From: Pseudomonas sp. FeN3W
Lineage (GTDB): Bacteria; Pseudomonadota; Gammaproteobacteria; Pseudomonadales; Pseudomonadaceae
Direction of reading: 5' to 3'
Assembly (NCBI GenBank): GCA_030263805.2
Contig: CP136010.1
Span: forward strand, 4,355,001 to 4,419,000
DNA length: 64,000 bases
Shown here: positions 34,415 to 42,575 of the stretch, one piece after another
Layout of the letters: each line of letters starts with the position of its first letter
How positions within the stretch are numbered: position 1 is the stretch's first letter
Position numbers and translations under genes: made by a program
The notes under the pieces: generated by a model
Seen by the model: only the letters and a program-made list of their open reading frames with translations
What the model was told of the DNA's origin: nothing
Databases searched by the model: none

Positions 34415-35051
34415 GCTGCGCCTGGATGGCCGTCACGCCGTGCTGGGCGCGATCGATGCGCAGGTGCGCGAAGGCGATCGCATCTGTCTGCTCGGGCCAT
34501 CCGGTGTCGGCAAGACCACGTTGCTCAACGGCATCGCCGGGCTCGATCCGCAGCTGCGGCCGATGATCGAGCAGCGCGCCGGCTTGCGCGTCGGCTACCT
34601 GTTTCAGGAACATCGCCTGCTGCCCTGGCGCACGGTGCGGCAGAACCTGGCGCTGGTCGGCGCGGGCGCGGCGGATATCGAGCGGCTGCTGGCCGAGGTC
34701 GGGCTGAGTGGCGCGGCTGACCGCCTGCCGGATCAGCTCTCGCTGGGCATGGCGCGCAGGGCGGCACTGGCGCGCTGCCTGGCGATCAAGCCGGATCTGT
34801 TGCTGCTCGACGAACCCTTCGCCTCGCTGGATGCCGAGCGCGCCGCCGAGCTGCGCGGGCTGATCGCCCGCCTGCTGGATCGGCAGCCGGCCATGGCGAT
34901 GATCTGCGTGACCCACGATCCGCGCGATGCCGACGACCTGGCCAACCGCCTGTGGTACCTGAGCGGCGCCCCGGCGAGCTTGCGCTGCGATGAGCCGCTC
35001 GGCAGCGCCGTCAACCTCAGCCAACTGAGCGAGCGCCAGCGCCGCGCCTGA
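34407..35051 (+). CDS. ABC transporter ATP-binding protein
   Basis: A 214-residue ATPase: Walker A GPSGVGKTT, Q-loop FQEHRLLPW, a degenerate signature LSLGMARRAALARCL in place of LSGGQ, Walker B LLLLDEPFASLD and H-loop VTHDPRD. It is slightly shorter than the usual 240-260 residues for SsuB/TauB proteins. The start at 34407 (MLELRLDG) overlaps the permease stop and opens the ATPase fold; an earlier codon would add 11 residues. It completes a three-gene importer with unknown small organic substrate. It is convergent with the DUF445 gene, only seven bases away. Confidence 0.9.
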   Translation: MLELRLDGRHAVLGAIDAQVREGDRICLLGPSGVGKTTLLNGIAGLDPQLRPMIEQRAGLRVGYLFQEHRLLPWRTVRQNLALVGAGAADIERLLAEVGLSGAADRLPDQLSLGMARRAALARCLAIKPDLLLLDEPFASLDAERAAELRGLIARLLDRQPAMAMICVTHDPRDADDLANRLWYLSGAPASLRCDEPLGSAVNLSQLSERQRRA

Positions 35052-35058
35052 GCGGCAT

Positions 35059-36324
35059 TCAGCCGGCCACCAGCTGCGTCAGCGCATGCAGTGCCAGGCC
35101 GACCAGCCCGCCGACCAGGGTGCCGTTGATGCGGATGTACTGCAGGTCCTTGCCGACGCTCTGTTCCAGCTGCTCGACCAGTTCGCGGCTCTCCCAGCTC
35201 TCCACGCGCTGGGCGATATAGGCGCCGATCTGCCCGCGGTAGCGTTCCAACAGGCCGGGCGCAGCGGCCAGCAACTGCTCGTTGATCCAGTTGCGCATGG
35301 AGTCGTCAGCGGCCAGGCCGTCACCGAGGCCGCGGCAGAGGCTGACGATGCGTCGGCCGATGCGTGAGTCGTCGCTGGCCAGGTCGCTTTCCAGCCAGAC
35401 CGTGAGTTCCTGCCAGAGATTGCCGAAATAGGCGCTGGTAGCCGGGTGCTCCAAGAGCTGCGCGAGGATGCGCTCGACCTCCAGGGCGTATTGTGGGTCC
35501 TGTTCCAGGCGCTCGATGTATTCACTGACGTGCTCGTCGAAGCGCTGGCGGATCAGGTGCTCGGGGTCGGCGGCGATCTCGGCGATCAGCGCCGACAGGC
35601 CGTCGACGAACTTGTTCGCCGACCAGCCGCTCACCGGCCGGCTCAGGCCGAGGTAGCGCAGAGTGCGGATTTCCCGGCTGATGGCGTCGGCGACCAGCGC
35701 GCGGGTTTCCTCGTCCTGCATGATCGAGTCGAGGCGGATCAGCAGCTCGTCGAGCATCGCCTGATGCCGGCCCTGGCTGGTCAGCACGCGCAAGGCCTGG
35801 GCCAGCGGGGCGGAGAGGTCGAACTTGCGCAGCCGCGTGGTCACCTTGGCCTCGACGAAGGCGCGCACGCGCTCGTCATGCAGCGCGGCGATACCGAAAT
35901 GTGCAACGCCGGTGAGTCGGCGGCCGACCGCCTCGGCATTGCTCGGATGGCGCAGCCAATCGGCCAGGCGCGAGGCGATGTCGAGTTCCTGCAGCTTGGC
36001 CAGCACCAGCGGCGTGGCGAGGAAATGCGTGGTGATGAAGCTGGACAGGTTCTGCCCGATGCGCGCCTTGCTGCGCGGGATGATCGCCGTATGCGGGATC
36101 GGCAGGCCCAGCGGGTGGCGGAACAGAGCGGTGACGGCGAACCAGTCGGCGATCGCGCCGATCATGGCGGCTTCGGCGAACGAGGCGACGTAACCCCAGG
36201 CCGGATGACTGGCTTCGAAGCGTGTCGCGACGATGTAGAGCAGGGCGGCCATTAGCAACAGAAGGCCGGCGACCAGCTTCATGCGCGAAACCGGTGACTG
36301 CCAGGCGCTGATCATGGAACGCAT
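35059..36324 (-). CDS. DUF445 family membrane protein (YjiN-like)
   Basis: A 421-residue protein with an N-terminal membrane helix (LVAGLLLLMAALLYIVATRF), the DUF445 signature GAIADWFAVTALFRHPLGLPIPHTAIIPRSKARIGQNLSSFI, a long helical middle and a C-terminal membrane helix (YIRINGTLVGGLVGLALHALTQLVAG). The family is a conserved inner-membrane protein of unknown function. The start at 36324 (MRSMISAW) has GAGGA eight bases upstream; longer forms would begin in cysteine/proline-rich sequence that looks noncoding. The 247 bases upstream carry its promoter and a REP-like palindrome. Confidence 0.85.
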   Translation of the reverse strand: MRSMISAWQSPVSRMKLVAGLLLLMAALLYIVATRFEASHPAWGYVASFAEAAMIGAIADWFAVTALFRHPLGLPIPHTAIIPRSKARIGQNLSSFITTHFLATPLVLAKLQELDIASRLADWLRHPSNAEAVGRRLTGVAHFGIAALHDERVRAFVEAKVTTRLRKFDLSAPLAQALRVLTSQGRHQAMLDELLIRLDSIMQDEETRALVADAISREIRTLRYLGLSRPVSGWSANKFVDGLSALIAEIAADPEHLIRQRFDEHVSEYIERLEQDPQYALEVERILAQLLEHPATSAYFGNLWQELTVWLESDLASDDSRIGRRIVSLCRGLGDGLAADDSMRNWINEQLLAAAPGLLERYRGQIGAYIAQRVESWESRELVEQLEQSVGKDLQYIRINGTLVGGLVGLALHALTQLVAG

Positions 36325-36519
36325 GCAGGTCCTCGTCGTGTAGGGCGGATGGAGGTTCCAGCCGGTAGACAGCAAAGCGGGGCGATGAGGTCGGCGCTTG
36401 CAGCAAAAGCGCAAACAAAGAGGTGGCGAACAGCGCTCGGGTTCGCAGCGGAGCAACTGCAGAAATGCTTCGGGTCGGGCCGATGCTGCAACGCGTGTGG
36501 GCAAGGCTGCGCGGTTGTC

Positions 36520-36550
36520 CACCCTACGAACGCGGCACGTTCGCAGGGTG
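36520..36550. repeat. REP-like palindrome
   Basis: CACCCTACGAACG (36520-36532) and CGTTCGCAGGGTG (36538-36550) pair with one mismatch around CGGCA. The minus strand contains GTAGGGTGGACAAC, a common look of Pseudomonas intergenic repeats and related to the palindrome inside hrpA. It lies just downstream of the stop of the small gene at 36572-36970. Confidence 0.6.
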
Positions 36551-36571
36551 AATGTGATCGCCGGCGCTGGA

Positions 36572-36970
36572 TCAGACCTCGTCTTCTTCCTCGCGGATCA
36601 GCACGTACTGGCCTTCGGCATCGTTCAGGCAGTCCCAGACGTAGAACATCGATATCCGGCCCGGGGTTTCCGTGACGGCGGCATAGTCGCCGGGTACGGC
36701 AGTGAAGTAGACGCCGGAGTCGGGCGCCGCCTGGCAGGCGATGCGGGCGACGACGAAGGCTTCCGGCGCGGTGCCGTCGAAGTAGTCGTCACGGTCCTTG
36801 GCATCCCACTCGGCTGGCGCTTCGAAGGGGCCGCTGATGACGATGCGCGCGTCTCCCAGGTCCTGCTCTTCCGCCTCCTCGTCGTACTCATCGGGGCGGT
36901 ACAGGGTGCATTCCAGGGCGTCCGGGTTTTCGAGAATGGCCGCGCGGGATTGTGGGGTGAGTGTCTGCAT
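36572..36970 (-). CDS. Conserved hypothetical acidic protein
   Basis: A 132-residue soluble protein, strongly acidic (runs such as EYDEEAEEQDLGD and REEEDEV at the end). It has no signal peptide, membrane helix or recognised catalytic motif. It reads ECTLYRPDEYDEEAEEQDLGDARIVISGPF and VYFTAVPGDYAAVTETPGRISMFYVWD. I do not recognise the family; codon use and a CGGAG ribosome site support a real gene. It lies downstream of a chemoreceptor on the same strand (146 bases apart) without evident functional link. Confidence 0.7.
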   Translation of the reverse strand: MQTLTPQSRAAILENPDALECTLYRPDEYDEEAEEQDLGDARIVISGPFEAPAEWDAKDRDDYFDGTAPEAFVVARIACQAAPDSGVYFTAVPGDYAAVTETPGRISMFYVWDCLNDAEGQYVLIREEEDEV

Positions 36971-37116
36971 GGAATCTCCGACTGCGGTTGGGTGTGAGTG
37001 GGCAGTGTGGTGGAGCCGCCAGGGCAGTGCAATCGCAAGCGTAGTCGCAGGTGCTCAGCGTGAGCTGTGGCGCCGATCAGGGCTGGCGCCACAGACTGCG
37101 TTCTCGCGGTTCAACG

Positions 37117-39096
37117 TCAGGCGCGGAAGCGATCGACCTGCGTGCGCAGTTCCGCTGCCAGCCTGTCCAGTTCGCTGGCGGTTCCAGCCAGGTTGGCGAC
37201 CACTTCGCGCTGTTCCTGATTCGCCAGCGCGATGCTCTGCAGGTTGCTGCTCAGCAGGGTCGCGGTGCTGCTCTGCTCCTGAGTAGCGGTACTGATGGCA
37301 CTGAATTGCTCGTCGGCGCTGCGACTCTGTTCGTCGATAAGTGTCAGGGCTGCGGCCACCTTGGCATTGCGCTGGAGACCGTCATCCATCAGGCGTTGGC
37401 CGAGCTCCATGGTGCTCATGGCGTTACCGGTTTGCGTCTGGATCTGGCCGATCATGCCGGTAATGCGCTCGGTGGCTTCGCGAGTGCGCGAAGCGAGGCT
37501 GCGAACCTCGTCGGCGACCACGGCAAAGCCACGTCCCTGTTCACCGGCGCGGGCCGCCTCGATCGCAGCATTGAGTGCGAGCAGATTGGTTTGCTCGGCA
37601 ATGGCAGTGATCACGCCGACGATGCTGCCGATTTCCTGCGAGCGCTGATCGAGGCTTTCTACCACGCGCGCCGTGCCGCTCAGCGCCGTGGCGATCTGTG
37701 CCAGTGCGTCGGATGCCTCGTCCATGGCGGCGCGGCCCACGCTGGTCTGCTCGGCATTGGCGCGGGCCACGCGCTGGGTGTCGCGCATGTTGTCGGCGAT
37801 GTTCAGTGACGTGGCACTGAACTCTTCGACCGCACCGGCCATGCTGGTGATTTCACCGGACTGCTGCTCCATGCCTTCGTTGGCACCGCCGGATAGCCCG
37901 GCCAGCAGTTGCGCACGTTGGCTGACTTCGCCTGATGCATTGCGGATGCGCGCGACCATCTCCGATAGCGCTTCACCCATCCGGTTGAAACTGTCCGCCA
38001 GCTGGCCGATCTCGTCGTTGCTGCGTACCTGCGAGCGCACGCTGAGATCACCGGCACCGAGCGCCTGCGCCTGCTGTACTACTGCCGCCAGAGGCTTGAG
38101 CTTATGGCGCAGCAGCCAGATGGTGGCGGCGACCGCAAGAAGCATCGCCAGCAGATTGCCGATGGCCAGGCGCAACCCGATGCTCCAGGTTACGTCCTGG
38201 ATTTCCGCGGCCGGCATGCTCGCCAATACCGTCCACGGGCCGCCCTCGAACAAGGTCGCGACGCTGTAGATATCGGAGCTGCCATCCGTCCAGTAAGCGC
38301 CCTTGCCGCTCTGACCGCCCAGCTCGGCGACCCGGTCGGCCGCCTGCTCCGGCTGGCTCAGGTCAGGCGGCGCCACCAGCCACTGTTTTTTCTCGTCGAG
38401 CAGGGCGAGCGAGCCGCTTTCGCCGATGCGAAAGCGTGTCAGGCCATCGAACTGCACGCGCTGTGCCTCGGTGTAGTCGAAACCGACGAAAAGTACCGCC
38501 GTCACCCGGCCGCTGGCATCTTTGACCGGCGTGTACTGGGTCATGTAATGGCGATCGAACAGGAACGCGCGGCCGATGTATTGCTTGCCGCTCAGCAGTA
38601 GCGGATAGGCCGGGTGCTGGCGGTCCAGCAGGGTGCCGATGGCACGGCTGCCGTCCTGCTTGGTGACTGAGGTGCTGACCCGCACGAAGTCATCGTTGTC
38701 GCGGGCGAAGACGGTGGCGACACCGGCGGTCATCTCGCGGAAATCGTCGACCACGCTGAAATCATTGTTCAGCGGCGCGCCCTCATGCATCAGTGCTGGT
38801 GTCATGACGCCGCCGACCTCGATGCGCTGGTCGGGGTCGAGCTGCAACCCATCGGTAAAGCGCTTCTCGAAAAGACCGGCGAGACGCTGGGTATTCTCGC
38901 GCAGCGTGCCATGGAAGGTGGCCAGCTGATCGGCAAGCAGCCGTGCTTCGCTGGCGAGATGTTGTTCGCGGGTATTGAGGTTGGCAGCGTTCAGCGAGCG
39001 AAGGGCGAAGAGCGTACTGCCGGTGATGACCACGGCGAGGATGAGCGCAAGTGCCACGCCAAGTTGCGTGGCGATCCGAGCACGGGGCTGTTGCAC
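37117..39096 (-). CDS. Methyl-accepting chemotaxis protein with Cache sensor
   Basis: A 659-residue chemoreceptor. The first membrane helix (IATQLGVALALILAVVITGSTLFAL) is followed by a periplasmic region of about 270 residues that reads as a fused Cache (Cache3/Cache2-type) domain, then a second helix (LAIGNLLAMLLAVAATIWLL), a HAMP domain and the signalling hairpin with tip IAEQTNLLALNAAIEAARAGEQGRGFAVVADEVR. There is no C-terminal CheR-binding pentapeptide; it ends LRTQVDRFRA. The ligand is probably a small organic acid, inferred from the Cache type only. The start is GTG at 39096, seven bases after CAGGAG; the upstream open codons to 39147 lack a ribosome site. Confidence 0.92.
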   Translation of the reverse strand: MQQPRARIATQLGVALALILAVVITGSTLFALRSLNAANLNTREQHLASEARLLADQLATFHGTLRENTQRLAGLFEKRFTDGLQLDPDQRIEVGGVMTPALMHEGAPLNNDFSVVDDFREMTAGVATVFARDNDDFVRVSTSVTKQDGSRAIGTLLDRQHPAYPLLLSGKQYIGRAFLFDRHYMTQYTPVKDASGRVTAVLFVGFDYTEAQRVQFDGLTRFRIGESGSLALLDEKKQWLVAPPDLSQPEQAADRVAELGGQSGKGAYWTDGSSDIYSVATLFEGGPWTVLASMPAAEIQDVTWSIGLRLAIGNLLAMLLAVAATIWLLRHKLKPLAAVVQQAQALGAGDLSVRSQVRSNDEIGQLADSFNRMGEALSEMVARIRNASGEVSQRAQLLAGLSGGANEGMEQQSGEITSMAGAVEEFSATSLNIADNMRDTQRVARANAEQTSVGRAAMDEASDALAQIATALSGTARVVESLDQRSQEIGSIVGVITAIAEQTNLLALNAAIEAARAGEQGRGFAVVADEVRSLASRTREATERITGMIGQIQTQTGNAMSTMELGQRLMDDGLQRNAKVAAALTLIDEQSRSADEQFSAISTATQEQSSTATLLSSNLQSIALANQEQREVVANLAGTASELDRLAAELRTQVDRFRA

Positions 39097-39318
39097 GATG
39101 ATCTCCTGACCGAGCGGATAAGGGCGGGACGACACTGCTCGATACATTTAGGGATATCGGCGAACTGCCATGGAGCTTTAGTGGCCAGCGCCTGCGTGAA
39201 GCGTCGCCGGATGGCCCGTTCGCAACCTTCGGACCGCCGGTGCCGTGCGGTTCGAACGCCGCGTGGTTTGTCGCCTCCAATCGGTATCAGTCACTCACCC
39301 GCGAAAGCCGAGGCGACC

Positions 39319-39507
39319 ATGAAAGCAAGTGACCAACAGGCAGGCGATGAGCCTGATGTGACGATGACCGACGGCGGCGAAAAGAACGCCGGCGAAGATC
39401 CGGATTACGACGACCAGCCCTCGCCGCTGGACGATCCTGACGAGCCTGAAACGCTGCCCGACGATCCGGACATCCAGGGAGAAGACGGCTCCAACGAGCC
39501 GAGCTGA
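39319..39507 (+). CDS. Small acidic hypothetical protein
   Basis: A 62-residue, very acidic protein rich in Asp, Glu and Pro (DDQPSPLDDPDEPETLPDDPD) with no cysteine, signal or membrane segment. It is likely disordered. A GAGG motif lies about seven bases before the ATG. It precedes a frameshifted DUF2188-like gene by 41 bases on the same strand. I do not recognise a function; similar short acidic proteins are common in Pseudomonas genomes. Confidence 0.5.
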   Translation: MKASDQQAGDEPDVTMTDGGEKNAGEDPDYDDQPSPLDDPDEPETLPDDPDIQGEDGSNEPS

Positions 39508-39548
39508 GCCCCACCCACCCATGACAATCGCTGCCTAGAGGAATCGTC

Positions 39549-39757
39549 ATGAACCTTTATCAGGTCAGACCCACCGAAATGGGCTGGGAATTGGAAGACC
39601 AGCAGACCCAGAAAACCGTATTGCGAACCCTGACCAAGGACGAGATGTACAGCGCGCTGGATGCCTACATGGATGGCCGCACCGCGTCGGTCGAGTGTTC
39701 GGTCGCGACGGCGAACTGGAAAAGGCGCGGCCCTATCCGGGCAGCCATCACCTGTAG
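39549..39757 (+). pseudogene. DUF2188-like small protein gene with a frameshift
   Basis: The gene begins MNLYQVRPTEMGWELEDQQTQ with a GAGGAA ribosome site and reads in frame to DGRTASVE. At about 39690 the natural continuation switches frame: VFGRDGELEKARPYPGSHHL then TAG at 39755-39757, which is the kind of ending expected of this small protein family. A single missing base near GTCGAG-TGTTC explains the shift. Without correction the frame runs on into the next gene as unrelated sequence. It may be a true inactivation, a sequencing error, or (less likely) programmed frameshifting. Confidence 0.65.
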
Positions 39758-39761
39758 GCAT

Positions 39762-39817
39762 AGTGGCCTGTTTGGTAAGTTCAGTCGGGTCTCCACCAAC
39801 TCACCGCACAGGCCACC
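39762..39817. repeat. Palindromic element upstream of the LysE gene (short copy)
   Basis: GTGGCCTGT (39763-39771) and ACAGGCCAC (39808-39816) form the outer arms, with TTGGT/ACCAA inside. Both halves recur in inverted orientation at 41308-41468 with 20 of 22 and 24 of 27 identical bases. It lies 78-133 bases before the lysE start and could be an operator for the AraC protein encoded downstream or a small mobile repeat. Confidence 0.55.
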
Positions 39818-39894
39818 AGGGCAATTTCCTTCAATACCATGCCCCTCATGCGTCCATAGCCTGCTCACTCCTTCCACTGGTAAGCAGAGTACTC

Positions 39895-40482
39895 ATGGAC
39901 CTCTACCTCTCGATGGTCGCGTTCGCCCTGGCTTCGTCGATCACCCCTGGCCCGGTCAACCTGGTCGCGCTCAACTGTGGCGCGCGTTTCGGCTTTCGCG
40001 CCAGTGCTCGGCACATCACCGGCGCAACGGTTGGTTTCACCCTGTTGCTGCTGCTGATCGGTCTCGGGCTTTACGAGCTGCTGGAGCGGGCGCCGATGCT
40101 GATGCGTGGCATCCAGTGGGGCGGGGTGGCCTTCCTGCTCTACATGGCCTGGCGGCTGGCAGCCGATGACGGCCGGCTGGAACCCGCGGCGGCCGGCAAC
40201 GGCCCCTCGGCGCTCAACGGCGCGCTGATGCAATGGCTCAATCCGAAGGCCTGGCTGGCATCCGTGGCGGGCATGGGGCTGTTCGCGGCGAACGGCGATG
40301 TCCTGCGGGTCTGGCTGTTCGCCGGCCTGTATTTCGTCATCTGTTATGGCTCGATTGCCTGCTGGGCCGGCGCTGGCGCTTTTCTCAGCCGCTATCTGCA
40401 GGAGCCGGGGCGGGTGCGCTGGCTCAATCGAACGATGGCGCTGTTGCTGGCCGGCAGCGCGCTCTATCTAGTGGCGGGCTGA
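39895..40482 (+). CDS. LysE/RhtB-family amino-acid exporter
   Basis: A 195-residue inner-membrane protein with about six helices. It opens with the family signature LYLSMVAFALASSITPGPVNLVALNCGARFGFRAS and contains ALMQWLNPKAWLAS, the conserved NPK motif. LysE/RhtB proteins export amino acids or related small molecules; the substrate is unknown. The start at 39895 fits the family N terminus; no strong ribosome site is seen. Its last 19 bases overlap the 3' end of the convergent AraC gene, and related repeats lie upstream of both, so the AraC protein is its likely regulator. Confidence 0.9.
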   Translation: MDLYLSMVAFALASSITPGPVNLVALNCGARFGFRASARHITGATVGFTLLLLLIGLGLYELLERAPMLMRGIQWGGVAFLLYMAWRLAADDGRLEPAAAGNGPSALNGALMQWLNPKAWLASVAGMGLFAANGDVLRVWLFAGLYFVICYGSIACWAGAGAFLSRYLQEPGRVRWLNRTMALLLAGSALYLVAG

Positions 40483-41303
40483 GCCCGGTATTGCCCGGGC
40501 GTCGCCGCCAGCTGACGCTTGAAGGTACGCTGGAAGTGCGCCTGGTCGGCAAAACCCGCGGCCAGTGCCACTTCAGCGAGGTCATGACCCTGGCGCAGCC
40601 AATGCTGGCTGCGCTGGATGCGACGGTTGAGCAGATAGGCATGCGGGGTCATGCCGTAGTGCTGCCTGAAGGTGCGGATCAGATAGGACGGCGACAGCGC
40701 GGCAGCCTGACAGATGTCTTCCAGACGCAGCGCCTCGGTGCAATGTTCGGCGATATAGTCGGCCGCCCGTCGCAGCTGTTCGACGGGCTCGGCGGCCGGG
40801 CGGGCGACTGCCGGGGCGAGGGTCTGCTGCAGCAGGCTGAAGTACTCGACGGCCGCGCTCTGCCGCTGCAGCGTGTCCGCCTGCGGGTCGAGCAGGGTGG
40901 CGTACAGCCCGGTCAGCCCGGCGAACAATTCCGGGTCGAGGCTCTGGATCGGTGCGTAGGGGATGAAGCGGCCGTCGGCGCTGACGCCCAGTTCATGCTG
41001 CAGCGCGCCCAGCCAGCCGGTGTCGACATAGAACATCAGGTACGACCAGGGCTGGCCGTCGATGGGATTGCAGGCGTGCACCGTTTGCGGATTGATGATC
41101 ACCACCGCGCCGCGGGCGATCCGCTGGCGTGCTGCGCCGTTGAAATAGGTGCTGGCGCCGGCGGTGATCGCACCGATGGAAAAGGTCTCGTGACAGTGCG
41201 GTGCATAGCAGACCTTGCGTCCATCGGCGACGGCCCGCGCCTCGAGGAAGGGCAGGGCGGCGTCGCGCCAGAAGCGTGGCTGGCTGTCGTCTGGGGCGTT
41301 CAC
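40464..41303 (-). CDS. AraC-family regulator with cupin-like sensor
   Basis: A 279-residue regulator. The N-terminal half is an AraC-type arabinose-binding/cupin fold (CYAPHCHETFSIGAITAGASTYFNG, GAVVIINPQTVHACNP). The C-terminal half has two helix-turn-helix units (LRLEDICQAAALSPSYLIRTFRQHYGMTPHAYLLNRRI and DLAEVALAAGFADQAHFQRTFKRQLAATPGQYR). It probably senses an amino acid-like ligand and controls the convergent LysE exporter. The start is taken as GTG at 41303; longer readings would translate the repeat element immediately upstream. The ribosome site is weak, so the start is uncertain. Confidence 0.85.
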   Translation of the reverse strand: MNAPDDSQPRFWRDAALPFLEARAVADGRKVCYAPHCHETFSIGAITAGASTYFNGAARQRIARGAVVIINPQTVHACNPIDGQPWSYLMFYVDTGWLGALQHELGVSADGRFIPYAPIQSLDPELFAGLTGLYATLLDPQADTLQRQSAAVEYFSLLQQTLAPAVARPAAEPVEQLRRAADYIAEHCTEALRLEDICQAAALSPSYLIRTFRQHYGMTPHAYLLNRRIQRSQHWLRQGHDLAEVALAAGFADQAHFQRTFKRQLAATPGQYRAQPATR

Positions 41304-41307
41304 GGTC

Positions 41308-41468
41308 GGTGGCCTGTGCGGTGAGTGGGTTGAGGCAAGTTTGGATGAACATGGCTTCGAGACAAGGCGCTGCGACGCGCCATAGCGGGGCCATGGTGAG
41401 GAGCAGCAACGCAGTAGCGGGGCCATGGCCGCCGAAATTGTCCAACTGAACCTACCAAACAAGCCACT
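41308..41468. repeat. Palindrome-ended element upstream of the AraC gene (long copy)
   Basis: The end at 41308-41329 matches, as reverse complement, 39796-39817; the end at 41442-41468 matches 39762-39788 the same way. In this copy the halves are separated by about 110 bases rather than a few. It lies directly before the AraC start and runs to about 110 bases before the lipoprotein gene. It is either a regulatory region grown by insertion, or a longer relative of the short element near lysE. Confidence 0.55.
41383..41428 (+). repeat. Two 14-bp direct repeats
   Basis: TAGCGGGGCCATGG occurs at 41383-41396 and again at 41415-41428, 32 bases apart, inside the long element upstream of the AraC gene. 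The spacing, close to three helical turns, would place both on one face of DNA. Confidence 0.55.
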
Positions 41469-41575
41469 AACTGCGCTCATCGATACGAAACTGTGGTCAG
41501 ACTCTAGCAATCATTCGGCGCTCTGGCATGCTCGACGCCCAGGTTCGCCATTTCAGCCTCAGCCAAGGAGTTTCC

Positions 41576-42001
41576 ATGCGCCTGCCCCTCGCTATCACTG
41601 CACTGCTGTCGCTGGCTGGCTGTTCGTCCTGGCAGCCCGATGCCGAGGACATCGAACCGGTGCCGGCCGAGCGGGTGCTGGCCTACCAGCAACCCCTGGA
41701 GAACGCCGGAGAGGTGGTGGTGACGCGGGATTTCGGCTTGCGTGGCGGCGGCTGCTACATCGCCGTGCTGATCGATCGTGAGCTGGCGGCGCGTATCCAT
41801 GTCGGCGAGGTGGTGCGTTTTCAGGTGCCGGCCGGGGCGCGGATCGTCAGCATCGGCACCGATCCGCTGGACGACACGCTGTGCGGCAAGCTCAGCCTGC
41901 GCCGCGAGAAGCTGGCGCAGGTGCAGGCGGGGCAGACGCTGGAATATCGCGTCATCAGCGACAATCGCATCGGCTTCGACATCCTGCCGGTCGAGCCCTG
42001 A
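41576..42001 (+). CDS. Predicted lipoprotein
   Basis: A 141-residue protein with a lipoprotein signal (MRLPLAITALLSLAGCSSW; lipobox LAGC). The mature part, with TRDFGLRGGGCYIAVLIDRELAARIHVGEVVRFQVPAGARIVSIGTDP, resembles small DUF2846-type lipoproteins, with a beta-rich fold expected. It should be anchored in the outer or inner membrane facing the periplasm; function unknown. The start at 41576 is fixed by an AAGGAG site eight bases upstream. It is convergent with the next gene, nine bases away. Confidence 0.75.
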   Translation: MRLPLAITALLSLAGCSSWQPDAEDIEPVPAERVLAYQQPLENAGEVVVTRDFGLRGGGCYIAVLIDRELAARIHVGEVVRFQVPAGARIVSIGTDPLDDTLCGKLSLRREKLAQVQAGQTLEYRVISDNRIGFDILPVEP

Positions 42002-42010
42002 GGCGGCGGA

Positions 42011-42361
42011 TTACTTGATCACTGTCCGCGCGGTCTTCAGATAGTCCGCGCCGTAAGTGCTGACTTCTTCGGCGCTCTCGGCTTCCGAGGCGATGTGGAT
42101 TTCCTCCAGGGTGTCGTTCAGCCCGTCCATTTCTTCGACGATTTTCTCCAGCGCCGCTTTCAGCGTGTAGGTCAGTTCGTGGATCTGCGCCATGTTCTCG
42201 GGCGTCTGCTCCTGCGCCAGGGCCTGATCGAGGCGGGCGTTGTACTCGGAGAATTGCTTCACCGCCTCGGCCAGGTTGCGGGGTGGCGGTGCGTCGGCGA
42301 AGGCATGGCTGGCGATGATGGCGGTCAGCGCCAGAACGGCGGTGCGGATAAGCGTTTTCAC
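42011..42361 (-). CDS. Small exported protein (DUF6746-like)
   Basis: A 116-residue protein with a signal peptide (VKTLIRTAVLALTAIIASHAFADAPPP, read from GTG) and a helical mature part (EAVKQFSEYNARLDQALAQ, AALEKIVEEMDGLNDTLEEIH). It resembles gammaproteobacterial DUF6746 proteins as far as I can tell; function unknown, location periplasmic. The start is GTG at 42361 after an AAGGGA site; the longer reading to 42460 has no signal peptide at its start and is rejected. Confidence 0.7.
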   Translation of the reverse strand: MKTLIRTAVLALTAIIASHAFADAPPPRNLAEAVKQFSEYNARLDQALAQEQTPENMAQIHELTYTLKAALEKIVEEMDGLNDTLEEIHIASEAESAEEVSTYGADYLKTARTVIK

Positions 42362-42559
42362 GGCAGGTCCCTTGCTGAATTTGGTCGGGCGCGAAGGTAT
42401 CACCTGCGGGTACTGACGCTGTGCAGCAGCGCACAGTCTGCACTGCGCCATTAGTCGCATGCGGTGGCGTGCGGCATGGCCGATTCGGGAAATTGCAGGG
42501 CGACGTTACTGTCGCCTGCAAGGCCGACGCAGCTGCAGTAATGGCCTTTTTGGCCGCTC

Positions 42560-42575
42560 TGGCATGCACCTTGCG
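42560..42575 (+). promoter_or_regulatory. Sigma-54 (RpoN) promoter candidate
   Basis: TGGCATGCACCTTGCG has the GG and GC pairs of a -24/-12 promoter at the required 10-base spacing and matches most of TGGCAC-N5-TTGC. Transcription would start near 42586, about 250 bases before the chemoreceptor start. No enhancer-binding protein gene is adjacent. Confidence 0.6.

Noticed and set aside
39549..40169. A 206-residue protein made by reading through the DUF2188-like gene.
   Set aside because: After the frameshift point the translation is the wrong frame of intergenic DNA and of lysE.
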